Assembly: GCF_041051975.1 (NCBI RefSeq)
Contig: NZ_CP163435.1
Coordinates: 2,790,001-2,854,000, forward strand
Direction of reading: 5' to 3'
Source of the DNA: Streptomyces sp. R21
GTDB lineage: Bacteria; Actinomycetota; Actinomycetes; Streptomycetales; Streptomycetaceae
Length of the DNA: 64,000 nucleotides
The notes beneath the pieces are model-generated. The model ran no database searches, was not told the DNA's origin, and saw only the letters and a list, made by a program, of their open reading frames with translations. Shown in pieces: positions 17,462 through 26,986 of the stretch (positions are counted from its first letter, which is position 1; every line of letters begins with the position of its first letter). The position numbers and the translations under genes were made by a program.

Positions 17462-18816
17462 TTCGCCGCCTCCTCGTCGGTGTCTTCAGCGGCGGTCGCG
17501 TCGGTGTCCTCGGCGGCGATCGGCTCGTAGACGAGCACCGCGCGGTTGTCGGGGCGCAGACGGGCCTTGGCGGCTTCCTGGACCTCCTCGGCCGTGACGT
17601 CCAGGACCCGCTGCACGGCGGTCAGGGCGAGCTGCGGGTCGCCGAACAGGACGGCGTACCGGCACAGTTCGTCGGCGCGGCCCGCGACCGTGCCGAGGCG
17701 GTCCAGCCACTCGCGCTCCAACTGGGCCTGGGCGCGCTCCATTTCCTCGGCGGTGGGGCCCTCCTCGGCGAACCGGGCGAGCTCCTCGTCGACGGCGGCC
17801 TCGATGACCGGGACCTCGACGTCACCGGACGTCTTCACGTCGAGCCATCCCAGGGAGGGTGCTCCGGCCAGGCGCAGCAGGCCGAACCCGGCCGCTACGG
17901 CGGTGCGGTCGCGGCGCACGAGCCGGTTGTAGAGGCGGGACGACTCGCCGCCGCCGAGCACGGTCAGCGCCAGGTCGGCCGCGTCGCACGCGCGCGTGCC
18001 GTCCTCCGGGAGCCGGTAGGCGGCCATCAGGGCGCGCGCCGGGACCTCTTCGACGACGACCTCGCGCAGCTGCTCGCCGATGACGTCCGGCAGCGCTCCG
18101 CTGCGCGGCGCGGGCTTGCCGTCGTGCCCCTGCACCGAGCCGAAGTACTTCTCGATCCAGGCGAGCGTCTGCTCGGGGTCGATGTCACCGACGACCGACA
18201 GGACGGCGTTGTTGGGCGCGTAGTACGTGCGGAAGAAGGCGCGCGCATCCTCGAGAGTGGCCGCGTCCAGGTCCGCCATCGACCCGATGGGGGTGTGGTG
18301 GTAGGGGTGCCCCTCCGGGTACGCCAGGGCGGTGAGCTTCTCGAAGGCCGTCCCGTAGGGAACGTTGTCGTACCGCTGGCGGCGCTCGTTCTTGACGACG
18401 TCGCGCTGGTTCTCCATGGAGTCGTCGTCGAGCGCGGCGAGCAGCGAGCCCATGCGGTCGGCCTCCAGCCAGAGGGCGAGCTCGAGCTGGTGGGTGGGCA
18501 TGGTCTCGAAGTAGTTGGTGCGCTCGAAGCTGGTCGTGCCGTTCAGCGAACCGCCCGCGCCCTGGACGAGTTCGAAGTGACCGTTGCCGTGCACCTGCTT
18601 CGAGCCCTGGAACATCAGGTGCTCGAAGAGGTGGGCCAGGCCGGTGCGGCCCTTGACCTCGTGACGGGAGCCGACGTCGTACCAGAGGCACACCGCCGCG
18701 ACCGGGGTCAGGTGGTCCTCGGAGAGCACCACGCGCAGGCCGTTGGCCAGACGGTGCTCGGTCGCTGTCAGGCCGCCGGAGCCTGCCTCAGCTGTGGCCG
18801 TGTGACCCATGGGCAT
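17458..18816 (-). CDS. M16 family zinc peptidase, catalytic subunit
   Basis: 452 residues from ATG 18816, which has a GAAGGGA ribosome site; an ATG at 18810 is an alternative. The zinc-binding and catalytic motif is HLFEH in GLAHLFEHLMFQGS, with the downstream glutamate in the expected ENQRDVVKNERRQRY region. The C-terminus is acidic (EDTDATAAEDTDEEAAK). It has no signal peptide, so it is probably cytoplasmic. The family degrades or processes peptides of moderate length. It is co-translated with the non-catalytic partner. Confidence 0.92.
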   Translation of the reverse strand: MPMGHTATAEAGSGGLTATEHRLANGLRVVLSEDHLTPVAAVCLWYDVGSRHEVKGRTGLAHLFEHLMFQGSKQVHGNGHFELVQGAGGSLNGTTSFERTNYFETMPTHQLELALWLEADRMGSLLAALDDDSMENQRDVVKNERRQRYDNVPYGTAFEKLTALAYPEGHPYHHTPIGSMADLDAATLEDARAFFRTYYAPNNAVLSVVGDIDPEQTLAWIEKYFGSVQGHDGKPAPRSGALPDVIGEQLREVVVEEVPARALMAAYRLPEDGTRACDAADLALTVLGGGESSRLYNRLVRRDRTAVAAGFGLLRLAGAPSLGWLDVKTSGDVEVPVIEAAVDEELARFAEEGPTAEEMERAQAQLEREWLDRLGTVAGRADELCRYAVLFGDPQLALTAVQRVLDVTAEEVQEAAKARLRPDNRAVLVYEPIAAEDTDATAAEDTDEEAAK

Positions 18817-19119
18817 GTACGTCCCTTCGGTGGCGGAAGCTTTCGTTGAAACTGCAGAATCCCTGCCGGTCCTGCCACTGTATGCAAGCGCGCCGACCCC
18901 TGGCGAAGTTCCCGCACCGCGTACGCCCACAGCGAGACTCGCGTCGGGACGGAGCGGGTTTCCCGTTCGCTCAGAGCGTCGCCCGGGGCGCGCCGAAACA
19001 TGCTCCGCCAGGCCCGTACGGACGGGTCGCGGTCGGCGTTGTCAGTGGCTCGGTCCACAATGGTCCGCGTCAGATCCCGTTCATGCCCCGGCAGAGACTG
19101 TGAAGGAGCCGCAGCAGCG
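18817..19119. other. 303-base divergent spacer between the M16 operon and parC
   Basis: No reading frame that I accept. It should contain promoters for both directions, and I could not fix a -35/-10 pair. An AAGGAG ribosome site for parC is at 19103-19108. Confidence 0.4.
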
Positions 19120-21576
19120 ATGGCCCGCCGCAGCACGAAGACCCCGCCGCCCGACGACTTCGAGGAGCGCATCCTCGACATTGACGTTGTCGACGAGATG
19201 CAGGGCTCCTTCCTCGAGTACGCGTACTCGGTCATCTACTCCCGAGCCCTGCCGGACGCCCGTGACGGCCTCAAGCCCGTGCACCGCCGCATCGTCTACC
19301 AGATGAACGAGATGGGCCTGCGCCCCGACCGCGGCTATGTGAAGTGCGCCCGCGTCGTCGGCGAGGTCATGGGCAAGCTCCACCCGCACGGCGACGCGTC
19401 GATCTACGACGCGCTGGTGCGCCTGGCCCAGCCCTTCTCGATGCGCCTGCCGCTGGTCGACGGCCACGGCAACTTCGGCTCCCTCGGCAACGACGACCCG
19501 CCGGCCGCCATGCGGTACACCGAGGCCCGGATGGCCGACGCGACGTCCCTGATGACCGAGTCCATCGACGAGGACACGGTCGACTTCACGCCCAACTACG
19601 ACGGCCAGGAACAGGAGCCGGTGGCGCTGCCGGCCGCGTTCCCGAATCTCCTGGTGAACGGCTCGTCGGGCATCGCCGTCGGCATGGCGACGAACATGCC
19701 GCCGCACAACCTCGGCGAGGTCATCGCCGCCGCCCGGCACCTGATCCGCTACCCGGCCGCGGACCTCGAGACGCTGATGCGCTTCGTCCCGGGCCCCGAC
19801 CTGCCCACGGGCGGCCGGATCGTCGGCCTCACCGGGATCCGCGACGCGTACGAGACGGGCCGCGGCACCTTCAAGATCCGCGCCACGGTGGCCGTGGACA
19901 ACGTGACGGCGCGCCGCAAGGGCCTGATCGTCACCGAACTGCCCTTCACCGTCGGCCCGGAGAAGGTGATCGCCAAGATCAAGGACCTGGTCGGCGCCAA
20001 GAAGCTCCAGGGCATCGCCGACGTCAAGGACCTCACGGACCGCGCGCACGGCCTGCGTCTGGTCATCGAGATCAAGAACGGCTTCGTGCCGGAAGCGGTC
20101 CTGGAGCAGCTCTACAAGCTGACGCCGATGGAGGAGTCCTTCGGCATCAACAACGTGGCACTGGTCGACGGCCAGCCGCTCACGCTGGGCCTCAAGGAGC
20201 TCCTGGAGGTCTATCTCGACCACCGCTTCGAGGTCGTACGGCGGCGGTCGGAGTTCCGGCGCGGCAAGAAGCGCGACCGGCTGCACCTGGTCGAGGGCCT
20301 CCTCGTCGCCCTTCTGGACATCGACGAGGTCATCCGCCTCATCCGCTCCAGCGAGAACTCGGCGCAGGCCAAGGAGCGGCTGATCGAGCACTTCTCGCTG
20401 AGCGAGATCCAGACGCAGTACATCCTGGACACGCCGCTGCGCCGACTGACCAAGTTCGACCGCATGGAGCTGGAGTCGGAGCGCGACCGGCTCAACGGCG
20501 AGATCGACGAGCTGACCGGCATCCTCGACTCGGACTCCGAGCTGCGCAAGCTCGTCTCGGGCGAACTGGCCGCGGTCGCCAAGAAGTTCGGCACCGACCG
20601 GCGCACGGTACTCCTGGAGTCGGCGGGCGCCCCCGTGGCGTCGGTCCCGCTGCAGGTGGCGGACGACCCGTGCCGGGTGCTCCTGTCGTCGACGGGGCTG
20701 CTGGCCCGTACGGCCAACGGGGACCCCTTCGGGGAGGTCGAGGACGCCACACGCACCAAGCACGACCTGATCGTCTCCGCGGTGCCCGCGACGGCCCGCG
20801 GTGAGGTCGGCGCGGTCATCTCCTCGGGCCGCCTGCTGCGCCTCAACGTCATCGACCTGCCGCAGCTGCCGGAGACGGCGTCGGCGCCCAACCTCTCCGG
20901 AGGCGCGCCGATTTCGGAGTTCCTGTCCTCCCTGGAGGCGGACGAGACGGTGATCTGCCTGACGACGCTCGACGAGTCCTCACCGGGCCTGGCGCTCGGC
21001 ACCGAGCAGGGCGTCGTCAAGCGTGTGGTGCCCGACTACCCCTCGAACAAGGACGAGTTGGAGGTCATCACCCTCAAGGACGGTGACCGGATCGTCGGCG
21101 CGGTCGAGCTGCGCACCGGCGAGGAGGACCTCGTCTTCATCACGGACGACGCCCAGTTGCTGCGCTACCAGGCCTCGCAGGTCCGCCCGCAGGGCCGCCC
21201 GGCCGGCGGCATGGCGGGCATCAAGCTCACCGAGGGTGCCAAGGTGATCTCCTTCACCGCCGTCGACCCGGCGGTGGACGCGGTGGTGTTCACGGTGGCG
21301 GGCTCGCGCGGCACCCTGGACGACTCGGTCCAGACGACGGCCAAGCTCACCCCGTTCGACCAGTACCCGCGCAAGGGCCGGGCCACGGGAGGCGTGCGCT
21401 GCCAGCGGTTCCTGAAGGGCGAGGACTGTCTCTCGCTGGGCTGGGCCGGTCCCGTGCCGGCGCGGGCCGCACAGAAGAACGGCACACCGGCCGAGCTGCC
21501 CGAGATGGATCCGCGCCGCGACGGCTCGGGCGTGTCCCTGGCGAAGACGGTGGCGGTGGTGGCCGGGCCGATGTAG
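19120..21576 (+). CDS. parC: DNA topoisomerase IV subunit A
   Basis: 818 residues from ATG 19120. The breakage-reunion subunit cuts and reseals both strands through the active tyrosine in AMRYTEARM, with the surrounding [11 protein letters not shown] and [17 protein letters not shown] segments typical of GyrA/ParC. The C-terminal part has beta-pinwheel-like repeats and ends before a gyrase-style GyrA box, consistent with topo IV rather than gyrase. The partner parE is about 17.5 kb away on the opposite strand. From memory this corresponds to S. coelicolor SCO5836. It converges on the CobW gene with only 7 bases between stops. Confidence 0.93.
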   Translation: MARRSTKTPPPDDFEERILDIDVVDEMQGSFLEYAYSVIYSRALPDARDGLKPVHRRIVYQMNEMGLRPDRGYVKCARVVGEVMGKLHPHGDASIYDALVRLAQPFSMRLPLVDGHGNFGSLGNDDPPAAMRYTEARMADATSLMTESIDEDTVDFTPNYDGQEQEPVALPAAFPNLLVNGSSGIAVGMATNMPPHNLGEVIAAARHLIRYPAADLETLMRFVPGPDLPTGGRIVGLTGIRDAYETGRGTFKIRATVAVDNVTARRKGLIVTELPFTVGPEKVIAKIKDLVGAKKLQGIADVKDLTDRAHGLRLVIEIKNGFVPEAVLEQLYKLTPMEESFGINNVALVDGQPLTLGLKELLEVYLDHRFEVVRRRSEFRRGKKRDRLHLVEGLLVALLDIDEVIRLIRSSENSAQAKERLIEHFSLSEIQTQYILDTPLRRLTKFDRMELESERDRLNGEIDELTGILDSDSELRKLVSGELAAVAKKFGTDRRTVLLESAGAPVASVPLQVADDPCRVLLSSTGLLARTANGDPFGEVEDATRTKHDLIVSAVPATARGEVGAVISSGRLLRLNVIDLPQLPETASAPNLSGGAPISEFLSSLEADETVICLTTLDESSPGLALGTEQGVVKRVVPDYPSNKDELEVITLKDGDRIVGAVELRTGEEDLVFITDDAQLLRYQASQVRPQGRPAGGMAGIKLTEGAKVISFTAVDPAVDAVVFTVAGSRGTLDDSVQTTAKLTPFDQYPRKGRATGGVRCQRFLKGEDCLSLGWAGPVPARAAQKNGTPAELPEMDPRRDGSGVSLAKTVAVVAGPM

Positions 21577-21583
21577 CCCCGGG

Positions 21584-22738
21584 TCAGCCTTCCGGGTCCG
21601 GGGCGGGGGCCGGGTCCAGGTCAGGGTCCGGGTCCGGGTCCGCATCAGGCTGGGCCGCGCGTTCCTGGACGTAGCGGAGGACGCCCCACATGCTGTGCTC
21701 GTCGGCGTGTGGGGCGTCCTCTTTGCATGCCTCCAGCTCCTTGCCTAGGGCGGCGGTGTCGATGCCCGACCCGATGAGGACGAGCTGAGTCAGCCGCTCC
21801 GCGCCGGCGCCCCAGGGCTCCGGATAGAAGCGCAGGAACCGACCGACGGCGTGTACGGCGTACCGGTTGCCGTGGTCGTGGGCGCCGAAGTCGACGTACC
21901 CCTTGATGCGGTAGAGCCCCTCCGGCCTGCTGTCGAGGAACTCCATCAACCGGCGCGGGGCGAGAGGGACTTCGCAGACGAAGGAGAGCGTTTCGTAGGC
22001 GGAGTGCAGGTGGCCGTGGTGGTCGTGAGGATCTCTCCCATCATGATCCTGCGGATCGCTGCCGTCGTGCCAGTGGAGGTCGTCGAAGGACAGCTGCCCG
22101 ACGCGCTCCTCGCTCGGCCTGCAGTCGAACAGGAACTCGGGATCGACGCGGCCGTACGCGGCGGGGACGACGGCGGCGCGGTCGACGAGGCCCCTGACCG
22201 CACGGAGCACGCGCTCGCCGTCGGCCACCCGGTCGACCTTGTTGACGACGACGAGGTCGGCGATGCCCAGGTGCCGCTCGATCTCGGGATGCTTCTCGCG
22301 CGTGGCGTCGAACTCGGCGGCATCGACGACCTCGACGAGCCCTCCGTACACGATCCGCGGGTTCTCACTGGCCAGCACCATGCGCACCAGCTCCTGCGGC
22401 TCCGCCAGCCCGCTCGCCTCGATGACGATGACATCGATGCCGGCGGAGGGGTGAGCGAGCCGCTCCAGATAGACGTCGAGTTCGCTCGCGTCGACGGCGC
22501 AGCACAGACAGCCGTTGCCGAGCGAGACGGTGGAGTCCCCCAGCGCGCCCGCCACCGCCATCGCATCGATCTCGATGGCCCCGAAGTCGTTGACCACGGC
22601 CCCGATCCTGCTGCCCCCGCTGCGGTGCAGCAGATGGTTGAGCAGGGTGGTCTTGCCTGAGCCGAGGAAACCGGCCAGGACGACGACCGGAATCTGCTGC
22701 GGACCGGGCTCACCGAGCGGACTGGGCTGGCTGCTCAA
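21584..22738 (-). CDS. CobW/COG0523 family GTPase with histidine-rich region
   Basis: 384 residues from TTG 22738, chosen because an AGAGGT ribosome site lies just upstream and the upstream codons look non-coding. The P-loop is GFLGSGKTT (residues 23-31). The metal site CLCC at 77-80 is the family CXCC signature. GTP-specificity is in VVNKVDR. Around residues 230-265 a His/Asp-rich stretch (WHDGSDPQDHDGRDPHDHHG) can bind zinc or cobalt, so the protein is probably a metallochaperone. A short Pro/Asp repeat tail is encoded by GGGTCC-type DNA repeats. The usual link to zinc starvation is family knowledge; no Zur box is visible. Confidence 0.88.
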   Translation of the reverse strand: MSSQPSPLGEPGPQQIPVVVLAGFLGSGKTTLLNHLLHRSGGSRIGAVVNDFGAIEIDAMAVAGALGDSTVSLGNGCLCCAVDASELDVYLERLAHPSAGIDVIVIEASGLAEPQELVRMVLASENPRIVYGGLVEVVDAAEFDATREKHPEIERHLGIADLVVVNKVDRVADGERVLRAVRGLVDRAAVVPAAYGRVDPEFLFDCRPSEERVGQLSFDDLHWHDGSDPQDHDGRDPHDHHGHLHSAYETLSFVCEVPLAPRRLMEFLDSRPEGLYRIKGYVDFGAHDHGNRYAVHAVGRFLRFYPEPWGAGAERLTQLVLIGSGIDTAALGKELEACKEDAPHADEHSMWGVLRYVQERAAQPDADPDPDPDLDPAPAPDPEG

Positions 22739-23089
22739 CGGACGACCTCTTTCCCACCGACGCGTGCACCGGCTCGTGACCGGCTCGTGTACGAGGGCGG
22801 CGCAGGGACCGGCGCTCGTACGAGGAATCAATGCCGACCCAGGATACGAGCGGGAGTAAACCCAGCTAAGTGAACGATTGTTAGCGGCGCTCGCGGGGCA
22901 CACGTACGGCATGGCGCCGGGAAACGCGACCCGCACTTCCCTCCGTGCGCCTCCTCTCCGCCTCCCTGCCGATCAGAGCCGCTCGGCAAAACTGGGGGGC
23001 GGCAAGCGCGCCGCCCACCGCTCGCCGGTCCGCTCCCTGTCGACCCGCACCCGACGACCGGCGGACGGTCGCCTGATTCGGGGGTTGAC
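22739..23089. other. 351-base divergent spacer between CobW gene and DUF6082 gene
   Basis: No gene seen. A small inverted repeat, GCTAA (22865-22869) with TTAGC (22881-22885), spaced by 11 bases in an AT-richer patch, is a possible operator about 130 bases upstream of the CobW start. It does not match the Streptomyces Zur consensus. Confidence 0.35.
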
Positions 23090-23635
23090 ATGGTCACACA
23101 GAGTTTTGGAGCACGGGGATGGGGCTCCGCGGCCACCGCGGGACTCGCTTTCGCCGCGGGGGCGCTCACGGCGCTGGCCGCCCAGCAGCTCCGCTACGAG
23201 GAACGGCGTCTGCGCGCCGAGCGGAGCGACAGTCGGCAGGCCATGCTGACGGAGCAGCAGCGCATGCAGTTCTACCTGCTCAGCCAGGCCATGGAGGACC
23301 CCGACCTGGCCTCCGTCTACAGCACCGTCCAGGTCGAGTCCCCCACCCAGAGGCGCCAGTACCTGTTCGCCCACGCGATGTACACCAACGCCCTGCTCGC
23401 CTACCGCGTTGGGGTCGTCAATTGGGAGGAGCTGCACGGGCATCTCCGGGTCATCTGCCGCAACGAGATCTTTCGCGACTACTGGCACTCCCACCACGAT
23501 CACCGCGCCAGCCTGGAGGACACCTCACAGGAGGCCCGCGTCGGCCGAATGGTGGACGGACTCATCCGCGATCTGGACGAGGCCGACACCGACGAATGGT
23601 GGGTGGTGGGCGAACCGCCCTCGGAAGAGGGCTAG
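23090..23635 (+). CDS. DUF6082 family protein
   Basis: 181 residues, function unknown. A hydrophobic Ala/Gly-rich segment near the N-terminus (about 10-32) suggests a single membrane anchor. The rest is helical and contains MQFYLLSQAMEDPDLASVYS and RNEIFRDYWHSHHDHR. DUF6082 proteins occur in several copies in Streptomyces genomes. ATG 23090 has only a weak upstream ribosome site (GGGGGTTGAC). No enzyme motif is seen. Confidence 0.8.
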   Translation: MVTQSFGARGWGSAATAGLAFAAGALTALAAQQLRYEERRLRAERSDSRQAMLTEQQRMQFYLLSQAMEDPDLASVYSTVQVESPTQRRQYLFAHAMYTNALLAYRVGVVNWEELHGHLRVICRNEIFRDYWHSHHDHRASLEDTSQEARVGRMVDGLIRDLDEADTDEWWVVGEPPSEEG

Positions 23636-23861
23636 TTGACCCGAGCGCCGGCACAGGCGAGGCCGACCGGCGGGTGCGTCCGGTCGGCCCACGGCCGCCT
23701 GAGCGACCTCCGGCGACAGCGAGCCTGTCAGGGCCGGTAACAAAGTGCAGATACCCTGTCCCCGCTCTCTAGGGCTTCGACCCTTTCCGGCCCCGCCCTC
23801 GACCGTTCAGCTGTGTGAGGACCCGCGGGGCCCTCACCATCTAGACACGAGGACAGGGAAC

Positions 23862-24098
23862 TTGAAGATCGTGCGTCGCATCGGTGCGTCCCCACGTGAA
23901 AGAGGCAGTCTGTCCGGCGATACCTGCCCGGACATCTTCGAGCTAAGCGACGGCAATTTCGCCGTCATCGGGACCGAGGCAACAGCTGTGCTCGAGAGTG
24001 AGCTGCCCGCCGACGCGGCGCGCGCGGACTATGAGCGCATCGTGATCGTCAGCCGCGAGACGCTCGTCCGGGCCAAAGCCGACATCCCCGACGTGTAA
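23862..24098 (+). CDS. Small conserved hypothetical protein
   Basis: 78 residues from TTG 23862 with a GAGGACAGGGA ribosome site upstream. The sequence begins MKIVRRIGASPRERGSLSGD and contains CPDIFELSDGNFAVIGTEAT and a conserved-looking end, YERIVIVSRETLVRAKADIP. I recognise it as a type of small protein found repeatedly in Streptomyces, often near regulators, but no function is known to me. It lies 226 bases after the DUF6082 gene, and that spacer probably holds its promoter. Confidence 0.75.
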   Translation: MKIVRRIGASPRERGSLSGDTCPDIFELSDGNFAVIGTEATAVLESELPADAARADYERIVIVSRETLVRAKADIPDV

Positions 24099-24339
24099 CG
24101 CCGCCTCCGGGTCGCGCCAGGGAAAACCGTCGCCCTACGACGCCCACCGGTCACCCCGTTGAGGCTCTCTTCCAAGGCGCCCGTCCCGGGCCACATCCAC
24201 GTGCAGCAACCAAGCCCCGCGCAACACCCCTTGACGTCACGGGGCTGCACCGAGCAGGCAGGCTCCCACCTCCGTCCGCCGCCGCTCGGCAAGGTCTTCC
24301 CGAGGTCCGACACCAGACCGGTGGCGGACCTCACGCATG

Positions 24340-25515
24340 TCAGGCCACCCGCGGCACCGCCACCGGCGGAACCGGCCCCACATACCGCGCCACCGGCCGG
24401 ATGATCTTCGAGTCCTCCGCCTGCTCCAGGATGTTGGCGCTCCAGCCGACGACGCGGGCGGCGGCGAAGGTGGGGGTGAACATCTCGCGGGGAAGGCCGC
24501 ACAGCTCCATGACCACACCGGCGTAGAACTCCACGTTCGTGTGGAGATCGCGGCCGGGCTTGAGCTCGGCGAGGATGGCCTCGACCCTGCGCTCGACCTC
24601 GACGGCGAAGTCCACCTGGGAGCCGCCGAACTCCTGGGCGATACCTCGGAGCATGCGGGAGCGGGGGTCCTCGGTGCGGTAGACGGGATGCCCGAAGCCC
24701 ATGATGCGGTCACCGGCGAGGACCCGTTCGCGGATCCACGGGTCGATACGGTCGGGGGTGCCGATCGCGTCGAGGGTGTCCAGAGCGCGGCTGGGCGCAC
24801 CGCCGTGGAGCGGCCCCGAGAGGGCCCCCACGGCGCCGACGAGACAGGCCGCCACGTCCGCCCCCGTGGACGTGATCACCCGGGCCGTGAAGGTTGATGC
24901 ATTGAATCCGTGGTCAATGGTTGAGATGAGGTACTGCTCGACCGCCCGCGCCCGAGCGGCGTCCGGCTCCGAACCCGTCAGCATGTAGAGGTAGTTCGCG
25001 GCATACGACAGGTCGTCACGCGGCTCGACCGGACCGAGGCCCTGCCCGAGCCGGTACAGCGCGGTGAGCAACGTCGGTACGGCTGCGGCCGCCGCGAGGG
25101 TGTCCGCGCGCCGCCGGTCGGTATCGAGGTCGTACACCGGCCGGAATCCCAGGCAGGCACCGAGCAACGACAGTGCCGTGCGCAGCCCGGCGAGGGGGCC
25201 GGACCGTCCGCTCGCCGCCGCGATCGCGGGCAGTGCGGCCCGCACCTCCTCCGGCAGCCGCCGCAGCGCCACGGTCTCCTCGACGAAGACGGCGCGGCCT
25301 GCCGCGTCCGGCAGTTCACCATGGATCAGCAGATGCCAGACGTCCTCGAACCCACGGGTCCGCGCGAGCTCGACGGCCGAGTACTGGCGGTAGTGGTAGA
25401 AGCCCTCCAGCCCCCTGACGTCACCCAGTCGGGTGTCGGTGACGACGACGCCTGCGAGTCCTCGCGGTACGTCGACAGGAGCGACGGGTGCACTGGCGGC
25501 CCGGTTGATCGGCAT
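24340..25515 (-). CDS. Citrate synthase-like protein
   Basis: 391 residues from ATG 25515, preceded by a strong GGGAGGA site. It condenses, or is predicted to condense, acetyl-CoA (or propionyl-CoA) with oxaloacetate. The two catalytic histidines are present in GPLHGGAPS and GFGHPVY..EDPR. The position of the catalytic aspartate (normally NVDFY) is a glutamate in TNVEFYAG, residue 329. This is a short type, comparable to the accessory CitA-like enzymes rather than the main TCA enzyme. It is divergent from the HTH-citrate synthase, with a shared palindromic promoter of about 110 bases. Confidence 0.9.
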   Translation of the reverse strand: MPINRAASAPVAPVDVPRGLAGVVVTDTRLGDVRGLEGFYHYRQYSAVELARTRGFEDVWHLLIHGELPDAAGRAVFVEETVALRRLPEEVRAALPAIAAASGRSGPLAGLRTALSLLGACLGFRPVYDLDTDRRRADTLAAAAAVPTLLTALYRLGQGLGPVEPRDDLSYAANYLYMLTGSEPDAARARAVEQYLISTIDHGFNASTFTARVITSTGADVAACLVGAVGALSGPLHGGAPSRALDTLDAIGTPDRIDPWIRERVLAGDRIMGFGHPVYRTEDPRSRMLRGIAQEFGGSQVDFAVEVERRVEAILAELKPGRDLHTNVEFYAGVVMELCGLPREMFTPTFAAARVVGWSANILEQAEDSKIIRPVARYVGPVPPVAVPRVA

Positions 25516-25530
25516 GTTTCCTCCCTGGAC

Positions 25531-25584
25531 TTGATTCAACTGTCCATGCTTGACTGAATCTCTGTCAATATTGATTGAATCAAT
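25531..25584. promoter_or_regulatory. Palindromic operator cluster between the two citrate synthase genes
   Basis: In an unusually AT-rich patch lie TTGATTCAA (25531-25539), TTGACTGAATC (25550-25560), TCAATATTGA (25565-25574) and a perfect 15-base palindrome (25570-25584, 7-base arms around a central G). The related TTGA..TCAA elements lie about 20 bases apart, as expected for a dimeric regulator, which could be the HTH-citrate synthase itself. Confidence 0.55.
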
Positions 25585-25625
25585 GCATTGCTGGAGCGAC
25601 TGGACGGGCGGATACGGTGACATCC

Positions 25626-26888
25626 ATGAGGGATCAAGATCCGGCGGCAGCCCCGGGGCCCGAGGGCCGACGACTGAGCACCAAGGAGACCGCCGACCTC
25701 CTCGGCGTGAAGCCCGAGACGGTGTACGCGTACGTGAGCCGAGGCCAGCTCAGCAGTCGGCGCGAGCCGAGCGGCCGCGGAAGCACCTTCGACGCCAAGG
25801 AGGTCGAGGCGCTCGCCCGCCGCAACAGGCGGGACAGCAACGGCGGTTCGACCAGCGGCGGCGAGCTGTCGGTGCGCACGCGCATCACCTTGATCGACAA
25901 GGACCGGTACTACTTCCGCGGCGTCGACGCGGCCGAACTGGCGGCCCGCCACTCCTACGAAGAGGTCGCCGAGTGGCTGTGGACCGGACAGCTGCGTCCC
26001 GGCATCACCTTCACCGCCCCGGAGGCGTCCGCCACAGTCGCCCGCCGCGCGGTCGACTCCCTGCCCGAGCACAGCGGCCCGACGGACCGGCTGCGTGTCG
26101 CCGCCATCGCCGCGGCGGCCGCCGACCCGTTGCGCTTCGACCTCTCGGAGAGCGCGGTCCTCGGCACCGCGCGCACGCTCATCCCGACCCTCGTCGCCGC
26201 GCTTCCACCACTGCGGCACGAACGGAGCGACGAAGGCCCGCTGGCCAACCGCCTGTGGGCACGGCTCACGAGCCGGACGTCCGACGAGGCGTCACTGCGC
26301 GCGCTGGACACGGCACTCGCACTGCTCGTCGATCACGACCTGGCCGCCTCGACCCTCGCGGTGAGGGTCGCGGCCTCGGCCCGGGCGCACCCGTACGCCG
26401 CCGTGTCGGCCGGCCTCGGCGTGCTCGAAGGCCCTCTGCACGGCGCGGCCAGCGGGCTCGCGCACCGGATGCTCCTCGACGTCCTGGACCAGGGCACCGC
26501 GGCCCCCGTCGTCGCGGACGAGCTGCGCGCCGGGCGCCGTATCCCCGGACTCGGCCACCGGCTCTACCCGGGCGAGGATCCACGCGCGCGTGCCCTGTTC
26601 GCCCTCCTGGAGGACATTCCGCACGCCGCGCCGGCCCTGGCGGCGGCCCGGGACATCGTGGCCACCACCGCCCGCCACGCGCCGCTGCACGCCAATGTCG
26701 ACCTGGCCCTGGCCGTCCTCACGGTCAGCTCGGGCATGCCCGTCTCCGCGGGCGAGACGGTCTTCGCCGTCGCCCGCACGGCGGGCTGGATCGCCCACAC
26801 ACTGGAGGAATACGGGGAGCGTCCGCTGCGGATGCGCCCGAGCGGGCACTACGTGGGAGCGCGTCCGCCGCAGCCGCTCCCCCAGTAG
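25626..26888 (+). CDS. Citrate synthase with N-terminal MerR/excisionase-type HTH domain
   Basis: 420 residues from ATG 25626. The N-terminus (about 10-62) is a winged-helix domain: RLSTKETADLLGVKPETVYAYVSRGQLSSRR followed by FDAKEVEALARR, characteristic of MerR/HTH_17 DNA-binding domains. After a short linker comes a citrate synthase fold with all three catalytic residues: His272 in GPLHGAA, His311 in GLGHRLY and Asp359 in NVDLAL. It is therefore predicted to be catalytically competent and able to bind DNA. It diverges from a second citrate synthase across a palindromic promoter. Autoregulation according to substrate occupancy is an inference. Confidence 0.9.
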   Translation: MRDQDPAAAPGPEGRRLSTKETADLLGVKPETVYAYVSRGQLSSRREPSGRGSTFDAKEVEALARRNRRDSNGGSTSGGELSVRTRITLIDKDRYYFRGVDAAELAARHSYEEVAEWLWTGQLRPGITFTAPEASATVARRAVDSLPEHSGPTDRLRVAAIAAAAADPLRFDLSESAVLGTARTLIPTLVAALPPLRHERSDEGPLANRLWARLTSRTSDEASLRALDTALALLVDHDLAASTLAVRVAASARAHPYAAVSAGLGVLEGPLHGAASGLAHRMLLDVLDQGTAAPVVADELRAGRRIPGLGHRLYPGEDPRARALFALLEDIPHAAPALAAARDIVATTARHAPLHANVDLALAVLTVSSGMPVSAGETVFAVARTAGWIAHTLEEYGERPLRMRPSGHYVGARPPQPLPQ

Positions 26889-26967
26889 GTAATTCACGCC
26901 CCTTTCGGGCATCGAGCGCGCCCCCATGCGCCCCCGTTCACGCGGCTGGAAGTCATCCTGACCCAAG

Positions 26968-26986
26968 TCAGGTTAGGCTCACCTCT
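26968..26986 (+). promoter_or_regulatory. Iron box (DmdR1/IdeR operator) abutting a start codon
   Basis: 16 of 19 positions match TTAGGTTAGGCTCACCTAA by hand alignment, with a continuous AGGTTAGGCTCACCT core. It ends one base before the GTG start of the next gene. There is no ribosome site between them, so the transcript may be leaderless and iron-repressed. Confidence 0.8.

Noticed and set aside
22865..22885. Zur box upstream of the CobW gene
   Set aside because: The sequence is not an AT-rich TGAAAATCATTTTCA-type palindrome; only GCTAA/TTAGC arms match, so it is kept as an unassigned inverted repeat.
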